A DNA stretch of 14,405 nucleotides, from NCBI GenBank assembly GCA_001796495.1, contig MGMR01000088.1:1-14405 (forward strand), in the 5' to 3' direction. The stretch comes from Chloroflexi bacterium RBG_13_51_18 (lineage in GTDB: Bacteria > Chloroflexota > Dehalococcoidia > Dehalococcoidales > RBG-16-60-22). Positions within the stretch are counted from its first letter, which is position 1. Each line of letters begins with the position of its first letter. Shown piece after piece: positions 6,366-13,052 of this stretch. Made by a program: the position numbers and the translations under genes. The notes under the pieces were generated by a model that was not told where the DNA came from, made no database searches, and worked only from the letters and a program-made list of their open reading frames with translations.

Positions 6366-7295
6366 TTGCCACCAGAGCTGTCACTCCAATTAGCACAAAG
6401 GAATAAAAAAGGCCTTTTATTAGCCAATCCGGTAATGACCGCCTCCGGTACATTTGGCTACGGGACAGAATACGCCGAACTCTTCGATATACAAAGGCTG
6501 GGGGCAATCGTCTGTAAAGGCACGACGCTGAAACCGAGAGAGGGGAACCCGCAGCCGCGCCTGGTAGAAACGGCTTCCGGCGTGATCAATTCGATAGGGC
6601 TGCAGAATATCGGGGTGAAAGCGGTTATCAGAGAGAAAGCACCTATATGGGCGGGGTGGAAAGTACCGGTTATCGTTAATATAGCCGGGGACACGGTGGA
6701 AGAATATGGGGAACTGGCGCGACTGCTTGATGGGGTCAAGGGCGTCAGCGGGTTGGAAGTGAATATAAGCTGCCCCAACGTTCAAGCGGGAGGAGCGGCT
6801 TTCGGGGCGAACGCGGGTTCAGCGGCGGAGGTGGTTAAAGCGGTCAGGAAGGCGACAGCACTGCCGATATTAGTCAAACTAACACCTAACGCGGCGGACA
6901 TCGCGGGGGTGGCTAAAGCGGTAGAAGACGCCGGCGCGGACGCGATTTCACTGGTCAACAGCTACAAAGGCATGGCGATTGATATAGTCGAAAGAAAACC
7001 TATCATGGCAAACATCACCGGCGGGCTGTCCGGCCCGGCGATTAAGCCGATGGCGCTGGCGATGGTCTACGAAGTGGCGGGAGCGGTAAAGGTGCCGGTG
7101 ATAGGGTGCGGGGGCATCGCTACGGCACTTGACGCGCTGGAGTTCATCATGGCGGGGGCGAGCGCGGTGCAGGTGGGGAGCGCGACATACAGTAATCCAC
7201 GGTCGGCGCTGGACGTGCTGGAAGGAATTATTAGCTTCATGGAGAAAGAGGGGATAAAGGGGCTGGGCGAAATAATAGGGGCGGCAAGAAAGTAA
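6366..7295 (+). CDS. pyrD: Dihydroorotate dehydrogenase, class 1B catalytic subunit
   Basis: This enzyme oxidises dihydroorotate to orotate in pyrimidine synthesis, using FMN. The 309-residue TIM barrel shows NPVMTASGTFGYG (21-33), the FMN-contacting K51 in CKGTTLKPREGNPQPR, the catalytic-base cysteine C136 in EVNISCPN, the FMN phosphate region GCGGI (247-251), and GGLSG (219-223). The active-site cysteine (rather than serine) and the length mark class 1, and the N-terminal block fits subclass 1B, which normally works with the iron-sulfur/FAD subunit PyrK. No pyrK is adjacent here. The start is TTG (6366), chosen because AAGGAAGG (6350-6357) sits 8 bases before it and the N-terminus then matches the family. 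No clear promoter was found. Confidence 0.95.
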   Translation: MPPELSLQLAQRNKKGLLLANPVMTASGTFGYGTEYAELFDIQRLGAIVCKGTTLKPREGNPQPRLVETASGVINSIGLQNIGVKAVIREKAPIWAGWKVPVIVNIAGDTVEEYGELARLLDGVKGVSGLEVNISCPNVQAGGAAFGANAGSAAEVVKAVRKATALPILVKLTPNAADIAGVAKAVEDAGADAISLVNSYKGMAIDIVERKPIMANITGGLSGPAIKPMALAMVYEVAGAVKVPVIGCGGIATALDALEFIMAGASAVQVGSATYSNPRSALDVLEGIISFMEKEGIKGLGEIIGAARK

Positions 7296-7337
7296 AACCA
7301 AGAACGACAATAAACCGGATAAAGAAAAGGGGTGAAT

Positions 7338-7550
7338 ATGAGCGTAGTTGGATTAATATTAGGTATCATTCTGGCACTCCTGGGGATATTCTATTTATAC
7401 CGGGGAACGACGGGAAAAGGTATAGCGGATAGCGGTGGTGAGGAAGGAGCCAAGAAGGCGCGGCAGGTACGCAGCATAAATTTAATTGCAGGAGTCATCG
7501 GGATAATACTGGGGATACTGGGAATCATCGCTGCAATAGTATGGGTATAA
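7338..7550 (+). CDS. Small membrane protein with two transmembrane helices, unknown function
   Basis: This 70-residue protein has two hydrophobic helices (about 3-21 and 49-68, counted from the ATG) joined by a charged, glycine-rich loop containing GEEGAKKARQ. A GTG at 7332 is possible, but AAGGGG (7327-7332) has the right spacing for the ATG at 7338 and would overlap the GTG, so the ATG is preferred. It follows pyrD by 42 bases and may be co-transcribed with it. I do not recognise a family. Glycine and isoleucine spacing in both helices (GIILALLGI, GVIGIILGILGI) suggests close helix packing. Confidence 0.65.
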   Translation: MSVVGLILGIILALLGIFYLYRGTTGKGIADSGGEEGAKKARQVRSINLIAGVIGIILGILGIIAAIVWV

Positions 7551-7563
7551 GATAGGGCGACGG

Positions 7564-7595
7564 CTGATATAAAATCCTCCCAGTAAAAATATCAG
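7564..7595 (+). terminator. Weak inverted repeat, possible terminator after the small membrane protein gene
   Basis: CTGATAT (7564-7570) and ATATCAG (7589-7595) can pair across an 18-base loop, followed by GTTTGTTGT. The stem is AT-rich and the T-run is interrupted, so this is a weak candidate. The rest of 7551-7639 shows nothing else. Confidence 0.3.
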
Positions 7596-7639
7596 GTTTG
7601 TTGTATACAGCCTATCATCTGACAAACACAGAATCTGCA

Positions 7640-7668
7640 TTGAGCCGCATAGGGCATTGTGTTATCAT
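7640..7668 (+). promoter_or_regulatory. Promoter for tRNA-Ser, possibly also for miaB-yajC-nadC
   Basis: TTGAGC (7640-7645), a 17-base spacer and TATCAT (7663-7668) match the sigma70 consensus at four and five of six positions. The expected start lies near 7675, about 28 bases before the tRNA. It is the only good promoter I found upstream of miaB. Confidence 0.6.
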
Positions 7669-7702
7669 AAAATAGTTAAAAATACCGCTTTTTCCGGACC
7701 TT

Positions 7703-7794
7703 GGAGGGGTCGCATAGTGGTCTAGTGCGGGCGCCTGCTAAGCGCTTTCCCTGGGTAACTGGGGACGAGGGTTCGAATCCCTCCCCCTCCGCCA
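7703..7794 (+). tRNA. tRNA-Ser(GCU)
   Basis: Acceptor strands GGAGGGG (7703-7709) and CCCCTCC (7784-7790) pair fully. The anticodon loop CTGCTAA has anticodon GCT at 7737-7739, reading AGC and AGU. A long variable arm (type II) and a standard T arm with TTCGAAT are present. Discriminator G7791 and an encoded CCA (7792-7794) complete it. Confidence 0.97.
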
Positions 7795-7819
7795 TGAGGT
7801 AATACTATTCACACATAAT

Positions 7820-7842
7820 CCCCCAGAAGGGGGTACTTTTTT
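7820..7842 (+). terminator. Rho-independent terminator between tRNA-Ser and miaB
   Basis: CCCCC (7820-7824) and GGGGG (7829-7833) pair around an AGAA loop, followed by TAC and six T (7837-7842). It ends 15 bases before the miaB ATG, leaving no room for a separate promoter after it. Confidence 0.75.
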
Positions 7843-7857
7843 CAAAGGATTCAGGAA

Positions 7858-9123
7858 ATGCTCAAATATCATGTCTGGACAATCGGGTGCCAGATGAATA
7901 AAGCGGAGTCGGAACGGATGGCGGCCCGTTTCGAGGAGATGGGATACGGGGCGGCGGAAAGCATTAACGACGCCGACCTTATCGTGCTGAACAGCTGCGT
8001 GGTGCGGCAAAGCGCCGAGGACAGAGTGGTAAACAAGCTGCACGACCTCAAGCACCTGAAGAAAGAAAGACCGAAGATACTTTTAGCCCTCACCGGCTGC
8101 ATGGTGGACACCGATACCAGTCGTTTGCGTAAGAGTTATCCTTATGTCGACCACTTTTTTAGAGCGGGGGAATATCCGCCGTGGCTGGAAAAGGCGGATG
8201 AGTCGGCGCTGCCGCAAAAACCAACACCCAGTGTTTACGTGCCCATTAGCCAGGGGTGCGACAACTTCTGCTCCTACTGCATCGTCCCCTACCGGCGCGG
8301 TCGGGAGCGAAGCAAGCCCATGGAAGAAATAGTCTGCGAGGTGAAGGAACTGGCGCGGCGGGGGGCTAAAGAGGTGGTCCTGCTGGGGCAGAACGTAGAC
8401 TCCTACGGGCACGACCTGGAGGGAAAGCCGGACCTCGCTGATTTGCTGGCCGAGTTGAATAAAATAGAGGGGCTGGGAAGATTACGTTTCCTGACCAATC
8501 ACCCTAAAGACATGAGCTTAAAGCTCATCGAAGCAATAGCTAATCTGGACAAGGTGTGCGAGCAGGTCAATCTGCCGGTGCAGTCGGGCAGCGATGAAAT
8601 CCTGAAAGCGATGAAGCGCGGCTACACGGTAGAGCGATACAGGCGGCTGGTGCGGCAGGTAAGAGAAAAGGTGCCGGATATAGCTATCAGCACCGATGTC
8701 ATCGTGGGGTTTCCGGGGGAGAGCGAGGGGCAGTTTAAAGAGACTTTCGACTTGCTCTCCGAGATAAAGTTTGATACAGTTCATGTAGCAGCTTATTCGC
8801 CGAGGGCAGGTACGACCGCCGCCAGAGACATGAAAGACGACGTAACGCCCGGCGAGAAAAAGGAAAGGCTGAACAAGATAGAAAAGCTCCAGGAGCGGGT
8901 ACAGTCGGAAATCAACGCCCTTTTAGCGGGCGAGGCATTAGAGATACTGGTGGAAGAGAAAAAGGGAGGCAAATGGTACGGTCGAACCCGTACGGACAAA
9001 CTGGTATTTTTCAGCAGCGGCGATGGCTATTACGGAAAGCTAGCTAACGTAAAGATAGATAAAACGACAGCATGGTCGCTGCAGGGTAAAATAGAGTCGG
9101 CCAACAAAAAAGCGGAGGAATAA
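7858..9123 (+). CDS. miaB: tRNA-2-methylthio-N6-dimethylallyladenosine synthase (MiaB)
   Basis: MiaB is a radical-SAM enzyme that adds a methylthio group to i6A37 of tRNAs reading UNN codons. The 421-residue protein shows the full three-domain plan. The N-terminal MTTase domain has auxiliary-cluster cysteines C11 (GCQMN), C47 and C81. The radical-SAM CxxxCxxC is C134, C138, C141 in GCDNFCSYCIVPYRRGRE. A TRAM domain follows from about 352 to the end. GCQMN and PVQSGSDEILKAM point to MiaB rather than the MtaB paralogue. The ribosome binding site is only modest (AAAGGA, 7844-7849). The stop overlaps the yajC start (TAATG). The neighbouring tRNA-Ser(GCU) reads AGY and is not an expected MiaB substrate, so the linkage is probably transcriptional only. 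Confidence 0.95.
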   Translation: MLKYHVWTIGCQMNKAESERMAARFEEMGYGAAESINDADLIVLNSCVVRQSAEDRVVNKLHDLKHLKKERPKILLALTGCMVDTDTSRLRKSYPYVDHFFRAGEYPPWLEKADESALPQKPTPSVYVPISQGCDNFCSYCIVPYRRGRERSKPMEEIVCEVKELARRGAKEVVLLGQNVDSYGHDLEGKPDLADLLAELNKIEGLGRLRFLTNHPKDMSLKLIEAIANLDKVCEQVNLPVQSGSDEILKAMKRGYTVERYRRLVRQVREKVPDIAISTDVIVGFPGESEGQFKETFDLLSEIKFDTVHVAAYSPRAGTTAARDMKDDVTPGEKKERLNKIEKLQERVQSEINALLAGEALEILVEEKKGGKWYGRTRTDKLVFFSSGDGYYGKLANVKIDKTTAWSLQGKIESANKKAEE

Positions 9124-9530
9124 TGAAGAACATTTTAAAAATAGGATTCATCGCGGGACTGGTTATCACAGTCCTGATGTTAAGCGCAAGCTGCCTATCA
9201 CCGGCATCTACCGTTGTAAGCGGGAATGCCACCGGCACCGCCGAGGAACCGAGCACCTTCGACAGCCTCTGGCCGATGCTTGTCTTCCTGGTGCTGATTT
9301 TCGGCATGTTTTACTTCGTGATGATAAGGCCGCAGCGCAAGCGCCAGAAGGAACACCAAACGATGATGCAGGAGCTGCAAAGAGGCGATAAAGTCATTAC
9401 CGCCGGCGGCATTTACGGGACCGTCGAAAGCGTCAGCGAGGACAGCGTGGTCATTAAAGTCGAGTCCGGTACGTCAATGAGAGTCAACAAAGCCAGCGTA
9501 GCCCTGCGGCGCGATGATATAGCGAAATGA
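9123..9530 (+). CDS. yajC: Preprotein translocase-associated protein YajC, with extra N-terminal signal segment
   Basis: YajC is a small membrane partner of SecDF-YidC in the Sec translocon. The family core is clear: a transmembrane helix (about 49-68), the basic RPQRKR (69-74), then RGDKVITAGGIYGTV (87-101) of the cytoplasmic domain. At 135 residues it is longer than E. coli YajC (110). The extra N-terminus (1-24) is a second hydrophobic stretch ending SASC at 21-24, which fits a relaxed lipobox, followed by a Ser/Thr-rich linker. It could therefore be a lipid-anchored or two-helix YajC. GGAGG at the end of miaB serves as ribosome binding site. It overlaps miaB by 1 base and nadC by 4 bases. 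secD and secF, common neighbours, are not in the window. Confidence 0.92.
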   Translation: MKNILKIGFIAGLVITVLMLSASCLSPASTVVSGNATGTAEEPSTFDSLWPMLVFLVLIFGMFYFVMIRPQRKRQKEHQTMMQELQRGDKVITAGGIYGTVESVSEDSVVIKVESGTSMRVNKASVALRRDDIAK

Positions 9531-10405
9531 GTACAGGGCAGTTAACGGAAAAACAAATCGACGCGGTTATCGACATCGCGTTGGAGGAGGACGCGGGACA
9601 GGGCGACGTCACCAGCGAAGCGCTGATACCGACCGACCTGACGGGCAAAGCCAGGCTGTTAATAAAAGAAAAAGGCGTCCTGGCCGGCATTGAGATAGCC
9701 AAACGCGTCTTCCAGCACATCGACCCCATGCTGCAGGTCGATATCCTGATTAAAGACGGGACAGCGATAAAACCGGGCGACATCGCCGCCACGATAGACG
9801 GCAGCGTCATCAGCATCCTCGAGGCGGAACGCACCGCACTGAATTTCCTGCAAAGACTTAGCGGCATCGCCTCACTGACGGCAGAGTACGTGGCGAAGGT
9901 CAAGGGAACCGAGGCTAAAATCTACGATACGCGCAAGACCACGCCGGGACTGCGCCTGCTGGAAAAGTACGCGGTGCGGATAGGCGGGGGACAGAACCAC
10001 CGGATGCACCTGGCTGAAGCCGTTTTGATAAAAGACAACCACATAGCGGCGCTGCGGGCAATGGGAACAAGCCTGACAGATATACTGGCTAAGGCGCGGA
10101 AAAACGCGCCCGAAGGCATATCCATCGAGGTGGAAGTAACCTGCCTGGAAGAAGCGGCGGAGGCGATGAAGGGCGGGGCGGATATCATCATGCTGGACAA
10201 TATGAGCGCCGGGGAAATGAAACAGGCGGTGGAAAAGGGGGCGGGGGTTGTGAAATTCGAGGCTTCAGGGGGCATTACGCTGGAAAACATCCGCCAGGTA
10301 GCGATGACCGGCGTGGATATTATCTCCATCGGGGCGCTTACCCACTCGTATAAAGCGCTGGATATCAGCCTCGAGATGGAGAGCCAGACTCTGAAGCTGA
10401 TCTGA
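9527..10405 (+). CDS. nadC: Nicotinate-nucleotide pyrophosphorylase (quinolinate phosphoribosyltransferase)
   Basis: NadC converts quinolinate and PRPP to nicotinate mononucleotide with release of CO2, in de novo NAD synthesis. The 292-residue type II PRTase has YDTRKTTPGLR (133-143), GGGQNHRMHL (153-162), VLIKDNHI (166-173), EVEV (201-204), IMLDN (221-225) and FEASGGI (244-250), which supply the substrate- and phosphate-binding residues. The ATG overlaps the yajC stop (ATGA), so translation is coupled. Its last 41 bases overlap the end of cbiO on the opposite strand, with no terminator visible between the two genes. No nadA or nadB is in the window. Confidence 0.96.
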   Translation: MSTGQLTEKQIDAVIDIALEEDAGQGDVTSEALIPTDLTGKARLLIKEKGVLAGIEIAKRVFQHIDPMLQVDILIKDGTAIKPGDIAATIDGSVISILEAERTALNFLQRLSGIASLTAEYVAKVKGTEAKIYDTRKTTPGLRLLEKYAVRIGGGQNHRMHLAEAVLIKDNHIAALRAMGTSLTDILAKARKNAPEGISIEVEVTCLEEAAEAMKGGADIIMLDNMSAGEMKQAVEKGAGVVKFEASGGITLENIRQVAMTGVDIISIGALTHSYKALDISLEMESQTLKLI

Positions 10406-11120
10406 TACCCGGCGGGCCGGACAGACCGTGGGCTTCCAGCAGGGGCAAATCATGCAGGATTTCTTTGACGACACCATCAGCCACAATCCGTCCTTTATCC
10501 AGGATAACCACCCTATCGCATAAAGCCTCCACCAGCTCTAAATCATGGGTAGCGATGATTTTGGTGACCGGCATTTCCCGCAACAGCTCGATAAGCTGCC
10601 ACTTGCCGCGCGGGTCGAGATTGCTGGTAGGCTCATCCAGGACCATGACTTCCGGGCTCATCGAGAGGATGGTGGCTATAGTGATTCGCTTGCGCTCGCC
10701 GAGACTTAAATGGTGGGAGGAGCGGCGCTCAAAGCCGGACATGCCCACCTTCGCCAGAGCGTCCGCGACCGCCTGCCGAACTTCAGCCTCGGAATAGCCC
10801 AGGTTCAAGGGACCGAAGGCCACATCGTCGAAGACAGTGGCGGAAAAAAGCTGGTCGTCCGGGTTTTGAAAGACCAGCCCGATGCGCCGCCTGACCTCTT
10901 TAAGGTTTTTATCGGTTATAGCCTCGGAAAATATCCGCACATAATCGTTGCTGCTGAGGATGCCGTTCAGATGGAGGAGCAATGTGGACTTGCCGGCGCC
11001 GTTGGGGCCGATCATCGCCAGCGAATCACCTTTATATACGGTAAGGTTAACGTCATTCAAAGCCGGTTGGCCGTCCGGGTAGGCGTAAGATAAATTTTCT
11101 ATCCTGATAGCTTCTTCCAT
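10365..11120 (-). CDS. cbiO: Cobalt/nickel ECF transporter ATPase (CbiO)
   Basis: This is the ATP-binding subunit that powers metal uptake through CbiMNQ. Counted from the ATG at 11120 (251 residues): Walker A GPNGAGKS (38-45), Q-loop Q85 in FQNPDDQLFS, ABC signature LSLGERKR (138-145, with L for the usual second G), Walker B VMVLDEPT (158-165) and switch H192. FQNPDDQ is typical of ECF/CbiO ATPases. A TTG two codons upstream (11126) is possible, but AGG at the cbiQ stop is spaced for the ATG. It follows cbiQ after 9 bases. The last 13 codons lie antisense to the end of nadC, giving a Ser/Gly-rich tail (about 237-251) that looks dispensable. Only one ATPase gene is present, so it probably works as a homodimer. 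Confidence 0.95.
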   Translation of the reverse strand: MEEAIRIENLSYAYPDGQPALNDVNLTVYKGDSLAMIGPNGAGKSTLLLHLNGILSSNDYVRIFSEAITDKNLKEVRRRIGLVFQNPDDQLFSATVFDDVAFGPLNLGYSEAEVRQAVADALAKVGMSGFERRSSHHLSLGERKRITIATILSMSPEVMVLDEPTSNLDPRGKWQLIELLREMPVTKIIATHDLELVEALCDRVVILDKGRIVADGVVKEILHDLPLLEAHGLSGPPGIRSASESGSPSRG

Positions 11121-11129
11121 AATCAAAAC

Positions 11130-11906
11130 CTAGTGCAGATAGTTGAACAGGCAAGCCGCGGCAAGCACCAAGACAATACAGATGCTAAATATCAAATCGG
11201 CAAGCCTGAAGTCCCGGCGGCGCAAAGTGCGGGTATGGCCGTCATAGCCGCGGGACAGCATGGCGGCATAAACACGCTCGCCGCGTTCATAGCTGCGGAT
11301 GAATAAAGTGCCGGCCATAGCGCCGACGGTCTTCACATGGCGGAGTCGACTCCCGCCGACGTTGCGGCTATCGCGCGCCTGCCTCATGCGCATCACCTCA
11401 TCGGTCAGTACAAAGATGTAGCGGTACATGAAGGAGAAAATCATCACCATAACCCTGGGCAGTCGTAGCTGCTCCATGCCGTGCAGCAAATCGGATATAG
11501 TAGTCGTTGAAGTCAATACAATCAGGCTCAAGATGGAAAGCCAGGCTTTGACCAGAATGGTAATAAAAAGCTGGAGTCCGAAATACGACGCCGAAACCTG
11601 CCATGTCCAGATATGAAAAGTGGCGATGGGCTCCCCTTCTTTAAAGAACGGAATAAAGATGGTGATAAGCAGGACGAATGGGATGATTACCAGCGAACGT
11701 TTAAAAATATAAAACACGGGCACGGTGGAGAGCGTAACCAGAACGGCGATAAGCACAAAATATAAAGAGAAAACAGGCCACAAGACCTGCGACGTCAAAG
11801 ACACCGCCAGTATAAAAAGGAAGACGGCAATCAGCTTGGTGCGGGGGTCGAGGCGGTGAATAAGGCTATCGCGGTCACTGTACTGATCCAGAAAACTATG
11901 CTTCAT
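11130..11906 (-). CDS. cbiQ: Cobalt/nickel ECF transporter transmembrane subunit (CbiQ)
   Basis: This is the T-component (coupling subunit) of a group I ECF importer. Its 258 residues show about five to six hydrophobic segments (roughly 25-45, 46-66, 71-90, 108-132, 152-168, 236-256). Two Ala-Arg-type coupling motifs are present, MRQARDSR (174-181) and AAMLSRGYDG (214-223), which contact the ATPase grooves. The N-terminal DRDSLIHRLDPRTKL is typical of CbiQ. The start lies 6 bases after the cbiN stop with no ribosome binding site of its own, so translation is probably coupled. Confidence 0.93.
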   Translation of the reverse strand: MKHSFLDQYSDRDSLIHRLDPRTKLIAVFLFILAVSLTSQVLWPVFSLYFVLIAVLVTLSTVPVFYIFKRSLVIIPFVLLITIFIPFFKEGEPIATFHIWTWQVSASYFGLQLFITILVKAWLSILSLIVLTSTTTISDLLHGMEQLRLPRVMVMIFSFMYRYIFVLTDEVMRMRQARDSRNVGGSRLRHVKTVGAMAGTLFIRSYERGERVYAAMLSRGYDGHTRTLRRRDFRLADLIFSICIVLVLAAACLFNYLH

Positions 11907-11912
11907 ATCGTT

Positions 11913-12206
11913 TTATTCAGCCTGGGCCGACCGCCTGGACCTGATGAGCCAGGCCAGACCATATACGACACCGAATATTACGGCAGTGCCGATTATTCCC
12001 GCCAGGATTGTTGCCAGAGCTTCGTTTTCAATACCGGGAAAAACGTAGTCGGCGATGACCTGAAAAGGCGCGCTATCAGCCTTTTCGATAAAGCCTTTAT
12101 CCTCGGCTACTCTTTCCAGCCCGTCGGGGGAAGATGAAGCCAGCGGAGATAGCACGGCCAGAAGAACACTTAATATCAGGGCAAAATACCACCACTTCCA
12201 TTTCAT
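11913..12206 (-). CDS. PDGLE-domain small subunit of cobalt/nickel transporter (CbiN/NikN-like)
   Basis: This 97-residue protein has two membrane helices (about 5-23 and 65-88) with an extracytoplasmic loop between them. The loop begins SSPDGLERVAEDKGF (24-38), the signature of the PDGLE domain found as the N component of cobalt and nickel ECF importers or fused to CbiM. The ATG at 12206 is preferred over an upstream in-frame start because GAGGAG lies 6 bases before it, directly after the cbiM stop (12217). N components help metal load into the CbiM site. Whether the metal is cobalt or nickel cannot be told from this gene. Confidence 0.9.
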   Translation of the reverse strand: MKWKWWYFALILSVLLAVLSPLASSSPDGLERVAEDKGFIEKADSAPFQVIADYVFPGIENEALATILAGIIGTAVIFGVVYGLAWLIRSRRSAQAE

Positions 12207-12216
12207 AAGATACTCC

Positions 12217-12855
12217 TCAAGCTTTTTGCGGCTGCAGCAGGTCAGCGCGGGCAACCATGACAAGACTTAAAGCCGCCCCGGTTATTATAGCTTCGCCTAT
12301 GCCGATAAGGGCATGAATGCCGCCCATCGCCGGCAATACTACCTGCCAGGGCGAGGTACCCGATATCGCCAGCTCAATAGCGCAGGCAATGGAGGCTAGC
12401 AAGACAGAGGCCCAGGCGCCGACAACACCACCAATTAGCCTGCCTTTTTTATTATCGCCAAACAATGAAGTGAACAACTTATAGATAAAGTAAGCGCTGA
12501 ATGAAGCAATGAAAGCCATGTTAAAGATATTCGCGCCTAAAGCCAGCAGACCGCCGTCCTGGAAAATGAGGCACTGGGCAATAAGCACACAGGTCATTAT
12601 CAATACCGCCGCCCAGGGACCTAAAAGAATCGCGGCAAGGGCAGCCCCGATAAGATGGCCGGAGGTACCGCCGATAACCTGGAAATTAAGCATCTGGGCG
12701 GCGAAAATGAAGGCCGCCAGCACGCCCATCAAGGGGACCTGTTTTTCCTTAAGGTTTTTATTGACCTCTTTGACGGCGTAGCTGATGCCGCCGGTTGAGG
12801 CCGCATAGGTTGTGGCAGCGGTAGCCACGTTTAAAAAACCGTCCGGAATATGCAT
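12217..12855 (-). CDS. cbiM: Cobalt/nickel ECF transporter substrate-binding membrane subunit (CbiM)
   Basis: This is the S-component that binds Co2+ or Ni2+. In this family the metal is held by the amino terminus itself and His2, so the start matters: the ATG at 12855 gives MHIPDGFL, the invariant N-terminus. An upstream in-frame ATG at 12888 would bury it and is rejected. AAGGGGGG lies about 6 bases before the chosen ATG. The 212 residues have about six to seven helices and the conserved MLNFQVIGGTSGHLIG (55-70, with H67) and DGGLLALGANIFNM (100-113). It is the first gene of cbiMNQO. The leader from the promoter at 13008-13036 is about 145 bases and contains repeated motifs. No B12 riboswitch box was seen. 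Confidence 0.95.
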   Translation of the reverse strand: MHIPDGFLNVATAATTYAASTGGISYAVKEVNKNLKEKQVPLMGVLAAFIFAAQMLNFQVIGGTSGHLIGAALAAILLGPWAAVLIMTCVLIAQCLIFQDGGLLALGANIFNMAFIASFSAYFIYKLFTSLFGDNKKGRLIGGVVGAWASVLLASIACAIELAISGTSPWQVVLPAMGGIHALIGIGEAIITGAALSLVMVARADLLQPQKA

Positions 12856-12878
12856 GGAACGCCCCCCTTGTTTTAACA

Positions 12879-12910
12879 GCATCTGCATGCACCTGCAACT
12901 ATTTGCAACT
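12879..12910. promoter_or_regulatory. Site A: TGCAA direct/inverted repeats in the cbiM leader
   Basis: TGCAACT occurs at 12894-12900 and again at 12904-12910, and another TGCA lies at 12884, so TGCA recurs at exact 10-bp steps. TGCAA-CTAT-TTGCA (12894-12907) is also a perfect inverted repeat. It resembles the Nur-type (Fur family) nickel box with a spacer one base shorter. Regulator identity is inference. Confidence 0.45.
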
Positions 12911-12993
12911 AAAAGTCAAAAAAATATAATTACCCTACCCCACTAACATCATCCAAAATATTAAGTTTTTAAAAAAGAACAAATAAATGCAGA

Positions 12994-13008
12994 TGCAATT
13001 AATTGTAA
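12994..13008. promoter_or_regulatory. Site B: TGCAA-N5-TGTAA at the cbiM promoter start point
   Basis: TGCAA (12994) and TGTAA (13004) repeat the site A pattern with the same 10-bp step, exactly 100 bp away. The centre CAATTAATTG is a perfect palindrome. The site touches the -10 element (13008-13013) and covers the expected start point near 13001, the usual position for a repressor. Confidence 0.45.
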
Positions 13009-13036
13009 TAATAACTCATAATAATAGCTTTGTCAA
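13008..13036 (-). promoter_or_regulatory. Consensus sigma70 promoter for cbiMNQO
   Basis: On the minus strand, TTGACA (13036-13031, perfect) and TATTAT (13013-13008, five of six) are separated by 17 bases. Transcription would start near 13001, giving a leader of about 145 bases before cbiM. Confidence 0.75.
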
Positions 13037-13052
13037 CAATATGAATTAGGAA

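Noticed and set aside
7858..9123. MtaB (t6A methylthiotransferase), because the adjacent tRNA-Ser(GCU) carries t6A
   Set aside because: GCQMN and the PVQSGSDEILKAM block are MiaB features. Adjacency to a tRNA does not imply it is the substrate.
12856..13052. Cobalamin riboswitch upstream of cbiM
   Set aside because: No B12-box-like sequence or typical arm structure could be found, and the leader is AT-rich and only about 145 bases.
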